DNA of 64,000 nt from Plasmodium malariae (taxonomy: Eukaryota; Apicomplexa; Aconoidasida; Haemosporida; Plasmodiidae). The notes beneath the pieces are model-generated. The model worked only from the letters and a program-made list of their open reading frames with translations, searched no databases and was not told the DNA's origin. Where the stretch lies: NCBI RefSeq assembly GCF_900090045.1, contig NC_041783.1, positions 1,870,001 through 1,934,000 on the forward strand, in the 5' to 3' direction. This document shows positions 23,481 to 34,139 of the stretch, piece after piece. The translations under genes and the position numbers were made by a program. Each line of letters begins with the position of its first letter. Position 1 is the stretch's first letter.

Positions 23481-24977
23481 AATACCCCTCTATAGGCTAA
23501 AATTTCATTTTCCTAATTAGTAAAATTAATAATTATAAATGTTATTCAGTCATTTATTCATAATTATCTGCTGCACACTAATAGGAAGTAATGCGCAATA
23601 GTTGATCTGATAATAGCTTTTGTGTGCTTACATAATTTTTGGATAAACGCATGTAACACTTATTTTATTTTTCCTCTTCAAGAAAAAATCATTTGAAAAA
23701 ATCAGTTAAAATCAATTAAAATTAGTAAATAAGAAAATTAAAAAATGGTAAGGGCATAAAGGCGTAAACCTGTGGGAGCACATTATGGTGAAACCAAGCG
23801 AGGGAAAAAATATAAATAAAAAAAAATTTAACAAAAAAAAAAAAAAAAAAAAAAAAAGAGAATTTTAAAATGAATTTTTTTTTTTTTTTTTTTTTTTGAT
23901 TTAAGTAGTATATTTCATTAACGTTGATCTTTCTATTGGAGCATAATAAATGCTGAGTTTTTTAATTTCTTGTGTTCCTTTGTTCTTCTTTTAAGCAAGC
24001 TTGAATTTACATTATTCCGTTACAATGATAGAAGAGTTATCTAGTATACGCATACATATATGCATACGTATACATATACACTTAAATATAAATATATATA
24101 TACCTGTTCAAAATTACGCGTACATTTGCACACATATATATATATGCATGTACGTAAATTTATTTTCTTTTATGGTCACTATATCCCATTTTTTCCTTAT
24201 TCGACATCTGCATCCATCCTTCTTTCCATTTTCAAATATTTTCAAGTATCTTCAAATTGCAAAAATTTACTGATATAATACAGAACAACAAAATTGAAAT
24301 AGTGTCTATCACTAATTTTAAATTATTTATATTCTATTATTTTGTACATGCTTTTTCAATGAACATACTTAACTGCTTTTTCCCAACAAGGGAGATTTTA
24401 TATAGTCCATAATACATTATTTTGTGAATTAAATTTTGTAATTTTCTTTTTTTTATTTGTTTTTTTGTTTTATTTGTTTTTTTGTTTTATTTGTTTTTTT
24501 TTATTTGTTTTTTTTTTCTTTTTGTTTTATTTTTATTTTTATTTTTTTATTTTTTTTTTCGCCTTCCAGTTTTTATATTACATTTTTTAAAAACACGTAC
24601 GTTGCCATGTATAATACATACACTCATGTATTGCTCTCATTGCCTATGAATTTAATATATTTATATCGCTTTGCTATTTGATTATTTTACCAAGCTACGG
24701 TATCTTAGCTTTTATTCTTTTGTACATTCATTCATTCATTCACTCACCTCTTTATTGGTTTATTTTTTTTACTAATGTATTTTTAATTAGCTGCATAGTC
24801 TTCATTAGCAGAACTTAAAAGGGTAAAAAGCATTTCGCCCCAAGGAAAGTTCATTGGATCATTATTTAAAAAAGTATATGTCAAAGGAAGTTGTAAAACA
24901 TCATACATATATATGTATTTATATTAATACAAAAACGCTTTAAAAAGAATAGCTAAAAAAAAAAAAATAAAAAATAA

Positions 24978-25190
24978 GCGAACGAATAAACAGACGAACG
25001 AACAAACGAACGAACAAACGAACGAACAAACGAACAAACGAACAAACGAACGAACGAAACGAACGAACAAACGAACAAACGAACAAACGAACGAACAAAC
25101 GAACGAACAAACGAACGAACAAACGAACAAACGAACGAACAAACGAACGAACAAACGAACGAACAAACGAACAGACAAATAGACGAAAAA
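24978..25190. repeat. GAAC/AAAC tetranucleotide array
   Basis: Irregular alternation of GAAC and AAAC tetramers (GAACGAACAAAC...), about 50 tetramers, about 330 bp upstream of the EMC8 start. The minus strand is open in more than one frame (Ser/Phe/Val/Arg/Leu shadow proteins). Confidence 0.92.
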
Positions 25191-25520
25191 ATAGAATTTT
25201 CCTTTTTTTTTTTAATTACTCAAAGTAAGGGAGACTACAAAAGTAACTGAAGTACGTAACCGTCAGTCCGTTGTTTACACGTGCACTTCGAATATTTTGG
25301 TCCCTTTTAACAAAAATTGCCTAGTTGACCTGCTGTTGTAAAGGGCCTTCCTTTTTACTAATACGCGGGTGCACGTTTGGTACGTACATCAATATGTATG
25401 TATAGTCATGCATACCTATACGCATGTGACTGCTTTTCCTTTACAGAATACTTAAACATAAGAAGCATTCCAAGTAAATAAAAAACATATACCTTATATA
25501 ACGTGGTACAAGGGAAAAGC

Positions 25521-26253
25521 ATGACAGATATAGAAATTATTATTGACAATGGTGCGTATGCAAAAATATTTATGCATGCTTTAAAACATTCTTTTAATGA
25601 TGTATGTGGGTTACTAATAGGAAAATATTCGGAAAAGGAAAAGAAAAAGCAAAAATGTATAATAACTAATACAATTCCCCTTTTCCATACGCACATACTA
25701 AGTCCTTTCCTTAAATTGGCCTTTACTCTGGTTAATATATATATGTTTTAAAAAAGAAAATGAAAAAAAAAAAAAAAAAAAAAAAAAAGGAGAAAAATAT
25801 TACTTGGGCATACGTTTTCATTTTTGTAAAATGTGCATTATGTGTTTTTACGCTCACGAATTAATGCATAAATGTGAGGAGTTATATGAAAGGATGTTTT
25901 CCGCTTTTGCGGTATTTGCGCGTGGGTATATATGTACACAGATATTCATATAGGTACATATTTACATGTAGGTACATATTTACATGTAGGTACATATTTA
26001 CATGTAGGTACATATTTACATATAGGTACATATTTACATATAGGTACATATTTACATATAGGTACCTACATACATATACCTATATGTGGATACCTGCAGA
26101 ACTGTTTAAGCATGGCATATTTATTCATACAAACCTTTCTGTTGCATTTGAGTAGTAAAGAAGAGCAACCTTGCTTGTGGTTTGCTTATCGTTTAATTAT
26201 TTTATTTTTATTTTTTTTTTACCATTGCTATGTTTCTCAAGTTTTAACCACTG

Positions 26254-26300
<47 letters not shown>

Positions 26301-27480
26301 GAGAAAGAAAGAAAGACATAAGGAAAGAGACTGAAAGAATGAAGGGTTAAAAGAGATATAACGGAAGAGTTCCTCTTCATTTACACAAAAAAGAATAAAT
26401 TTTCGTTGTTCAGGTAGAGAATTATTATAAAGGGAAAGAGGGGAGAATTATAGGTTACTATCATATATGTGTTGATGATTCAAAAAATGGAAATATAAAA
26501 AATATAAAAATATGTAATTTAATATCCGAGAAAATCATACAGAATTATAGTGACGCCATCATATGCTTAGCTGAACTGTCCAAATTGGAGCATGACGAGG
26601 ATAACTGCGTAAATGTAAGTAGTACTTACACGTGGCATAAAAGCGAAGTGTTCATATAGTGTTGTTACGTTATTACGTTGTTACGTTATTACGTTGTTAC
26701 GTTGTTACGTTATTACGTTATTACGTTGTTACGTTATTACGTTGTTACGTTGTTACGTTGTTACGTTGTTACGTTGTTACGTTGTTACGTTGTTACGTTG
26801 TTACGTTATTACGTTATTACGTTGTTACGTTGTTACGTTGTTACGTTGTTACGTTGTTACGTTGTTACGTTGTTACGTTGTTACGTTGTTACGTTATTAC
26901 GTTATTACGTTGTTACGTTATTACGTTGTTACGTTGTTATGTTGTTACGTTGTTACGTTGTTACGTCGTTACGTTGTTACGTTGTTGTGTTGTACATGGT
27001 TTTCCTTACCCATTTGCTTATTCACTTATACATGTATATATAGTCATACCCCGTTGGGCATACATCGCTTTTCTTACAAAATTTTAGATGTTTATACAGG
27101 ATGATAAGGGGGAATGGGAACATATAAATATGATAGTATCTCCTGAGAATAAAGACTTTTTGAAGAGGAATATTTCTAGCAATACGTATGATTAATTTTC
27201 GAAATAAAGAAAACCATTTTATTTAACAATAAGACACATATTAGTGAATGTACTGTCAGTTCTTTTGTTTTAAAGATAACAATATAATTATAATAGCTTT
27301 ATTTTCTGATCCGTTAATTATATTTGATGCACCTACTGACTACATTTTCTTTTCTTCTAATTTCTTTTTTCCATTTTTCCTGCCCCTTGCAGATACTTAA
27401 ACATATGTGACTTTGATGATCATTTAAATTGTATTAAATATGACTTTATGAACCCAAACTTATTTAAAGATAGTAAGTAA
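25521..27480 (+). CDS. EMC8: ER membrane protein complex subunit 8/9 (EMC8-like), four exons
   Basis: Exons 25521-25730, 26414-26614, 27088-27185 and 27393-27480 join in phase to give 198 residues, against about 210 in animal EMC8/9. Seen: ALKHSFNDVCGLLIGK, then NTIPLFHTHILSPFLKLAFTLV (animal [21 protein letters not shown]), then RIIGYYH (VIAGYYQ), and a C-terminal YLNICDFDDHLNCIKYDFMNP ([21 protein letters not shown]). The family is an MPN-like fold without catalytic metal residues. It forms part of the cytosolic face of the EMC, which inserts membrane proteins into the ER. The start is the first ATG, at 25521; an in-frame GTG slightly upstream is not used. A GTAAGT donor signal overlaps the stop codon, so an additional 3' exon (28188-28402) is possible. 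Introns 1 and 2, and the DNA after exon 4, each carry a different tandem array. Confidence 0.92.
25943..26066 (+). repeat. 18-bp array in EMC8 intron 1
   Basis: Six to seven copies of GGTACATATTTACATRTA, with R = G in the first copies and A in the later ones. It lies inside the intron between exons 25521-25730 and 26414-26614, which also has a run of over 30 A near 26258-26294. Confidence 0.93.
26660..26990 (+). repeat. 8-bp array (TTACGTTG/TTACGTTA) in EMC8 intron 2
   Basis: About 41 head-to-tail 8-bp units differing almost only by G or A at the last position. All three plus-strand frames remain open (Tyr/Val/Leu/Arg), producing false ORFs. It sits entirely between exon 2 (ends 26614) and exon 3 (starts 27088). 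Confidence 0.95.
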
Positions 27481-27589
27481 AAGATAAGTCAAATGAAACA
27501 CAAACTAGGAGTCATACCTTCTTTTGTTTTTTTTTTCCACTGTAAAAAGTTTTAGGTAGAATTATATAGAGGAGCATATGCATACGTAC

Positions 27590-28040
27590 ATACTTACCTA
27601 CGTGTATATATATCTACCTATGTGCATATATACCTACCTACATGCATATATACCTACTTACATGTATATATACCTACCTACATGCACTACATGTATATAC
27701 CTACCTACATATATATACCTACTTACATGTATATTACCTACCTACATGCATATATACCTACTTACATGTATATATACCTACCTACATGCATATATACCTA
27801 CTTACATGTATATATACCTACCTACATGCATATATACCTACTTACATGTATATATACCTACCTACATGCATATATACCTACTTACATGTATATATACCTA
27901 CCTACATGCATATATACCTACTTACATGTATATATACCTACCTACATGCATATATACCTACTTACATGTATATATACCTACTTACATGCATATATACTTA
28001 CCTACATGCATACATGCATACATGCATACATGCATACATA
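27590..28040 (+). repeat. 20-bp/40-bp higher-order array 3' of EMC8 exon 4
   Basis: 20-bp units CATGTATATATACCTACCTA and CATGCATATATACCTACTTA alternate strictly over most of the array, giving a 40-bp higher-order period. It breaks down into CATGCATA at the right edge. It lies after the EMC8 stop, or in a further intron if the gene has a fifth exon. All three plus frames are open. Confidence 0.93.
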
Positions 28041-28187
28041 CATACAAACATATACATGCGTACCTTCTTTACACAAATTCATTTGTAAATTTCGCCTTTT
28101 TCTGGAGTTGTAAAAATGATTTTTTGGATTATTTCTATTATTGTTAGTTAAGAGGTTTTAAATTTTTTTTTTTTTTCATTTATAAAG

Positions 28188-28402
28188 TAAATATAAATGT
28201 AAACATTAACTTTAGGAATGATGTTAATGTTAGCAATAATGTTAATGCTACCAATAATGGTAATGCTACCAATAATGGTAATGCTACCAATAATGGTAAT
28301 GCTACCAATAATGGTAATGCTACCAATAATGGTAATGTTATTACTAACGTTTATTTTATTTTTATTTATTTTTTTCTTAAATTTAATCTGAACAATTATT
28401 AA
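28188..28402 (+). other. Possible fifth EMC8 exon over an 18-bp repeat
   Basis: The fourth exon ends AAAGATA|GTAAGT, an excellent donor that overlaps the stop codon region. A T-rich tract ending in AAAG| at 28187 could be the acceptor. The phase-correct continuation stays open through six GGTAATGCTACCAATAAT units (NATNNG repeats) to a stop at 28402. The predicted tail is low-complexity and then hydrophobic, unlike the EMC8 family, so I favour 27480 as the end. Confidence 0.25.
28235..28340 (+). repeat. 18-bp array (AATGGTAATGCTACCAAT)
   Basis: Five to six copies. Each contains the complementary arms GGTA and TACC around ATGC, so each unit can form a small hairpin. Confidence 0.9.
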
Positions 28403-28980
28403 AATTGAAAAAGAAAAAAGAATGACAAACGATAAGCAAAGCAGTATGCAAATTTATAAGTGCAAGTAAATTCAATTGTAATTTGAGATCCACAAGTATA
28501 CCTTGCCGTTAGAGCAGCATAAGGTATTTTTTTTTTTACGCACCTAGATGCATTTATGAGCATTGTTTTTCTTATTTTTGTCTTCGTACTCTTGTGTCTT
28601 ATAATTTTAAGAGAAAACGGAATAGTAAGTATTTTAATTTTTTTTCCCCATCTTTTCGTTTTGAAAAAGCTTGTAAGGAAAAGTGTATTTTGATTGAATA
28701 GTAGAAATAGGACCTATGCAAATGGTTACAGATGTTTACAATATTTTATGATATGTATAAGTGGGCACGTATAAATATATATGTGTATATATGAGTGTAC
28801 ACATATATGTATATATATATATATAATAATATATATATATAATAATATATGTATATATACATATATGTATATATACATATATGTATAGTTATACATATTC
28901 ATTTGTTGTACACCTTTAAGGCTATAATGCAAAGAGAGCAGTGTGCACAATTAACCCCTTACATTTAGAAATAATTTAAA
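28403..28980. other. Upstream region of carbonic anhydrase
   Basis: AT-rich leader/promoter interval with TATATA stretches (28775-28890). No gene is seen. Confidence 0.6.
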
Positions 28981-30788
28981 ATGAAGAATCTACTACTTTT
29001 TGTAATTTCTTTGTATTTCTGTGGTTATAAGTTATGTAATTATGTTAATCACAGATTACTGCTTGAGGTTTCATATGGTCAAGTAAATGAATTAGTCTTT
29101 CCTCCAAATTTGGAATATATGATGAGTGACGTGGGTGGCGAAAATTTAAAAAGAGAAAACAAAAAAAATGAGAAAAAAGGCGAAAACGACAATAGTAGTA
29201 ATAACAGCAGTAATCGGAGCAGTAATCCGAGCAGTAATCCGAGCAGTAATCCGAGCAGTATTCGGAGCAGTAATCCGAGCAATTATCCTAGCAGTAACCG
29301 CAGTACTAATAGCAAAAATAACCTCATGCACAGATCCGGAAATTCCGGGGAGGGATACTCGAGGAGAGCAGGGCGCAAAGATGCATTAAACTTAACAAGC
29401 AGCAAAAAGAGAGGAACAAATTACGACAATGAAAATTACCAAATGTTTTTTGATAAGGAACATAATGGGGAAGAAACCGATATTTTGAAAATAAATAAAG
29501 ATAAATTAAAAAATAGAAAAAAGAAAAAGAGAAATGGTAAAAAAAGAGACAAATGGATGCAATTTTTAAATAAAGACAAATATATACATTATGAAAAAAA
29601 ATTAAAAGATGATAAGTCAGAGGAGAACAACAGTAAGCGGATTAAGTCACATATGGACAATTCACTTGATATTACTAATTTGTATCCTATACAGAATTAT
29701 AGTAAGAAATATGACATAAATAAGACAGCAAAAACGGATGACCTTAATAATAATGTAAGAGAAAGTTTCCTGTACAGCGAATTAAAAAATGTAGATTATT
29801 CTGAACATGGTAATAATTGGAATATAGGAATGTGTAAAAGGGGAAGACATCAATCCCCTGTAGATTTGCATTTACATGGTTTAAAAGAAAGAGAATTGAA
29901 AAATATAACAGACGTTTATTTAAATTTATTTTATGATGATGATTATGCATGGAATAACTATAACAAACCATGGATGAAGGGTGATATATTTTATTTTTAT
30001 GAATACTTAATAAAAAAATTAGTAATTAATAGAAGGGACAATATGTTTCAAATAAAAGCTGCTAATAATGGAATTACTCCCTTTGGAGTATTATTTACTA
30101 CTGATGAGCCATCTATGTTTTATGCTGATCAGATACATTTTCATTCCCCGAGCGAACATACATTTGAAGGATCAGGAAATAGAAGAGAAATTGAAATGCA
30201 AATATTTCATAATACAAATGATTCATATGAATATGATGAAGAAGTATGGAATGGGTTACCTATACAAAAGAAAACTCATATGAATAACAATTTAAAAAAT
30301 AACAACAGGAAAGAAGAAAATAATTACCATTCATACATTATTACTTTTTTAATGAATAGTTTATCTAATCAACAATTACAGAAAAAATATAGTAAAAGAA
30401 AAAAAAAAAGAAACATGAAAAAACAATATCAGGTTATATCAGTAACTTTTACTAGTGCTGAGATTAATAAATCAACTATTACCAGTTTTGAAAAATTACC
30501 TTCCGAAAAATTTTTAAGAACTATATTAAATGCATCCAGAAAAGTTCTTGTAGGGTCAGGTAAAAAAAAAAAAAAAAAATTCTGCTAAAATGGCTAGCTG
30601 CACAATAAACATATCAACTGCGTTATTTGTATCGTCAAAGTTACTTTTTCTGAGGTTAAATCGTGTAATCTCGACTGAACATATATGTATAAATACCCAC
30701 TTCTGCATTTGTTGGTTTTCATCCACCATGAGTGTTGATTTCGCCCCATTTCATCAGTCGCATCCCATTTATTCAATTATGCAATTAC

Positions 30789-30824
<36 letters not shown>

Positions 30825-31296
30825 CCTATACTTTTCTTCCTTTACAGAGCCGATGCTAGTACAGTTGGATGAAGAACTAAATTTGAACTCCCTAATGATG
30901 ATGTTAAATATTGAAGACATGGAGTTCTTAGCATACCATGGGTCATCTACTTTACCGGAATGTGAAGAAAATGTACATTGGAAGGTGGCAAAACAAGCTT
31001 TGCCTGTATCAACAGAAACTATATTAAACTTTTATAAAATGCTTAAAAAGAATACAAGTAATTATAAAGGTAGTGAAAATGATAATTACCGAAATTTGAA
31101 AAATGTACAAGATGATCTACAAAATTATGGTAAGATATACATAATTCAAGGTTTTCCTATTCAAGTGCTAATATCTTCAGCCTTATCTACTTATGAAGAC
31201 AAAGAAATTATTAATATTATTAAGGAAGCATATATAAAATCCTTTTCTTCATATATATACCTCAGTTACTTTCTTTTATTTATTTTATTTTTATAA
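28981..31296 (+). CDS. CA: Carbonic anhydrase, eta class, secreted/membrane-tethered, two exons
   Basis: Exons 28981-30559 and 30848-31296 join in phase (GS|EPMLVQLDEE) to give 675 residues. Seen: an N-terminal hydrophobic signal (MKNLLLFVISLYFCGY), about 250 residues of Ser/Asn/Pro and Lys low complexity, then the catalytic domain with GRHQSPVDL (alpha-CA RQSPVDI), QIHFHSPSEHTF, and REIEMQIFHN. His386 and His388 are the first two zinc ligands. The third alpha-CA ligand position (His119 of ELHLVHW) is Gln407, as proposed for the Plasmodium eta class. The second exon supplies the substrate-pocket end and finishes in a hydrophobic tail (YIYLSYFLLFILFL), suggesting a GPI-type or tail anchor. It interconverts CO2 and bicarbonate, a reaction linked in Plasmodium to pyrimidine synthesis and pH. 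The intron holds a run of about 30 T. Confidence 0.93.
29205..29305 (+). repeat. 12-bp coding repeat (AATCCGAGCAGT) in carbonic anhydrase
   Basis: In-frame tandem SSNP/SSNR units in the N-terminal spacer. The opposite strand is open and gives Leu-rich shadow frames. Confidence 0.9.
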
Positions 31297-31591
31297 CTCT
31301 GGAACAGTATGCACTTTTGTCTATTTGTCTACTAATACACTCATGTGCTGTTATATTTGCTAAAATGTAATTTTCCCTTTAAGTTTTTTGGTGGTTCTCC
31401 CATAAAGGGACTGACAATTACTTTTATTTCATAGTATTTAAATTCACAAATGAATTAAAAAAAATAAAATAAAATAAAATAAAATGTATCCTTATTTTTC
31501 TACCAACTCAGTGTTGACAGTCTAAATATAAATCTTAATATTAAATCTTAATTTTTTTCTTTTCTTTTCTCTCATTTTCTTATCTCATCTA

Positions 31592-31622
<31 letters not shown>

Positions 31623-31935
31623 TTGCATATAATATGTGTGCAAAAAGTAGCATGCAAATATTTATTTATTTTATTACATTTATTCTTTTGGTTTTAAGAT
31701 TTCAGCGTATGTTATCATTTATCAATTGCATTTTGCTGTAGCTCCCTACGCGAATACAACTGTTCATACATACTCACACACACGGATGTACAATCGTTGG
31801 CGCAATAATGCTCATCGGTTTTCCCATGTGTATCACTGTCGTTTTTTTTTTCCCATTTGAGGGATTATTTTTATTTATTTTTTTTTTTAAAGAACAATTT
31901 GATATTTATATAAATTATTCGATTTTTCTTTATGT
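31297..31935. other. Convergent intergenic region
   Basis: Between carbonic anhydrase (+) and the small minus-strand gene. It contains a T tract (31597-31621) and ATAAA-type repeats (31463-31484). No exon is seen. Confidence 0.6.
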
Positions 31936-32157
31936 TTAATAATTCAGTAATATAAATCCAATGTAACAAAGAATAAAAGATAAAAAAAAAATGAATAAAT
32001 AATTTATAAAGAAAGCTAATTTCCACGGGTCTACAAAAAAAACAGAAATCAAGAAATCTGATATAATAAATGGCTGAATGAAAAGGTTTACCATTACGTA
32101 AATATAAATAAAAAGCAAAATGCTTAACAGTATTTTGCCTTTTAGTTTTACATCCAT
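31936..32157 (-). CDS. Small two-TM protein, DPM2-like candidate
   Basis: 73 codons from ATG at 32157. Two hydrophobic helices (LLSILLFIYIYVMVNLF and LAFFINYLFIFFLSFILCYIGFILL) flank a short loop with QPFIIS and FFVDPW. Length, topology and the PFI motif after helix 1 resemble DPM2 (about 84 residues, YYT-W-LPFID), the small ER subunit that stabilises dolichol-phosphate-mannose synthase. It lies 112 bp downstream of the V-ATPase F stop, on the same strand. The similarity is read by eye from a short hydrophobic protein, so another small ER membrane protein is equally possible. An alternative frame at 31871-32236 is a shadow. A G10 run, rare in this genome, lies in the leader (32194-32203). Confidence 0.5.
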   Translation of the reverse strand: MDVKLKGKILLSILLFIYIYVMVNLFIQPFIISDFLISVFFVDPWKLAFFINYLFIFFLSFILCYIGFILLNY

Positions 32158-32268
32158 TTTTTTGGGAAAATAAAATCGAATGATGGAAGATGAGGGGGGG
32201 GGGTGAGGAAAAAATGGTAAAAAATGGTGTAAACAAAGAGAAACAATTTTCGATTTCCTATTTTGTTA

Positions 32269-33605
32269 TCATTTTAAATTTGTAATGTCACCCCCAAAGA
32301 AAAGTTTTACTCTCTGTATAATTGAATCTTTATTGGGATCAAAGGGCTTATCCTTTGATGGGATCTCCAGAACTGTTGGCAGAATTTTATCGTGTAAATC
32401 AACTAGGTACCTTATTTCGTCAGCGATCTGCAAATAGGAAAAAATAAAAGAAAAGAAATTAAAAATAAAAGAAAAGAAATTAAAAATAAAAGAAATAAAA
32501 AAAAAAAAAAAAAAAAAAAATAAAGGAATTTCACACTATACTCTTTTCTTTTTGATATGTACGTCTCCCCTATCAAATTAAGTGTTTTCTTTAATTTGGT
32601 GCATTTTATAATGTAACATTTTACACAAAGTTATGCTATTTAATCTTAGGAAAGGTTGACTCGTATTTGCAGCTAAATGTTTCCCATTATCTTTTCTGTT
32701 TTTTCGTTTTTCGTTTTTCGCTTTTCGCTTTTCGCTTTTCGCTTTTCGTTTTTCGCTTTTCGCTTTTCGCTTTTCGTTTTTCGCTTTTCGTTTTTCGCTT
32801 TTCGCTTTTTTTTTTTTTTTTTTTTTTTTTTTTCTTAAAATTACCTGTTGATTCATCAATATAACTCCGCAATCATTTTTTGATGTGTACTCTTTAAATA
32901 CTTCTTCAATTTCTGCTTTATTCGTTTCTTAAAAAGGGAAGAAAATAAATGCATGAAATTCTTTGTTGTTATATTTACATAATATTTTGCGGTAAAAATA
33001 ATCATTTCGAGTATTCAAAAGGAGGAAGAGGAAAATACTTTTACAATTCTTAGCACAATCATAGTTCACAAAAGTATAATTTTTATCAAATTGCAATTTT
33101 TCAAAAATTTATTTACGTATTTGCGCAATATACTGTTTTTTTTCTTTTATCCATCCTTTATATTATATTACTTGAGTTTACAATAAAAAAATTTTTTTTC
33201 CCTAAACCATCCCTAAAGCCAATACCAGCTAATAAAAAACCTACTACAGAATCCTGTCAAGACAACAGTTAAGGAATGCATATAAACGTGTGTTCAAGTG
33301 CCAAATATGGCAAAATTTTCATGCACACATAATTACTTAAAAAGTGGAAATACTCGCACTTGTATATATAAAACAGGGTGCATACTATTACATATAAAGC
33401 TACTACACTGATTTCCGCTACTACACTACGGACATGTATACTATTACACACATAGCAAATATGTATATTCACGCATTCCCAATATATGCATATCACATAT
33501 AAAAAAATGTTTATTATTTTTTTTTTCTTTATTCCTAACTTCATCCCCTATGATATATATTTTTAAGTCTGTTTCGTTGAAAAATTTGTGTCTTCTTGTC
33601 GTCAT
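32269..33605 (-). CDS. V-type proton ATPase subunit F, four exons
   Basis: Exons 33540-33605, 33172-33253, 32845-32927 and 32269-32427 join exactly in phase to 129 residues (animal subunit F is about 119). Seen in order: KIYIIGDE | DSVVGFLLAGIG (family GDEDTVTGFLLGGIG), a KKNFFIVNS strand, KAEIEEVFKEY, NDCGVILMNQQIADEIR (GIILINQYIAEMVRHAL), and LPTVLEIPSKDKPFDPNKDSI (IPAVLEIPSKEHPYDAAKDSI). Subunit F sits in the central stalk (with D) of the V1 sector and couples ATP hydrolysis to proton pumping. Every exon is under 160 bp, so ORF-based gene finding would miss the gene completely. Intron 3 carries a CGCTTTT-type repeat and a poly-T tract; exon boundaries are supported by the family at each junction. 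Confidence 0.95.
32700..32806. repeat. 7-bp array (TTTTCGC/TTTTCGT) in V-ATPase F intron 3
   Basis: About 15 units of TTTTCGY, adjacent to a T tract (32806-32833) that runs up to the exon 3 splice donor at 32844 (minus strand). Confidence 0.92.
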
Positions 33606-33618
33606 TATACATACATAT

Positions 33619-33650
<32 letters not shown>

Positions 33651-34139
33651 ATACGATAATTATATATCTTTCCTTTCTATTTTCATTTATACAAACAAAA
33701 AAAAAATTTACAAATATGATCAATTGATATTTCATAAAGTTAACACACACAGACTATTAACATTTAAAAGAGGAGTAAAATGAACAAGGGGAATTTACAA
33801 TAATTGGAATAAAATATTTTCTCTTTCGGATGAACTCACACGCTTAAAACAGAAGTAATTGAAAAAAAAAAAAAAAAATATAAAATAAATATAATATGAT
33901 AAAATAATGAAATAAAATATAAAAAAAATAAATAATAAAATAAAGGAAAAGGTAATAAACCTTAACGTACTGTTTTATTAACCGAACTCTGAAAATTTGC
34001 TATTGCTGATTTTTTTTTTTTTTTTTTTCATATAAAAAAACAAAGGTACATAATATAAAGAGAATTCATTTTTTATTTTAAAAGATAAAAAGGATTAATA
34101 AAACGAAATATTGAAAAAAAGGAAATGGTGGAAAAATGA

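Larger units (their letters stand above)
22843..25520. other. Divergent intergenic region (TRAPPC10 / EMC8)
   Basis: This 2.7 kb between two divergently transcribed genes presumably holds both promoters. It contains ACAAGTCGT repeats (22911-22950), a 21-bp ATATATATGGACAACT array, a run of 27 A directly followed within about 20 bp by a T run (23827-23900), and a GAAC/AAAC array. No exon was found. Confidence 0.65.

Noticed and set aside
23827..23900. Adjacent A and T tracts as a terminator hairpin
   Set aside because: Paired homopolymers are common in this genome between genes, and intrinsic terminators are not expected in this organism.
26659..27104. Three overlapping 120-140 codon plus-strand frames (Tyr/Val/Leu/Arg repeats)
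   Set aside because: They are translations of the 8-bp array inside an EMC8 intron; all three frames are open because the unit has no stop.
27578..28147. Long Tyr/Leu/Pro/Thr plus-strand frames
   Set aside because: Translations of the 20-bp array; every frame is open and the composition is purely the repeat.
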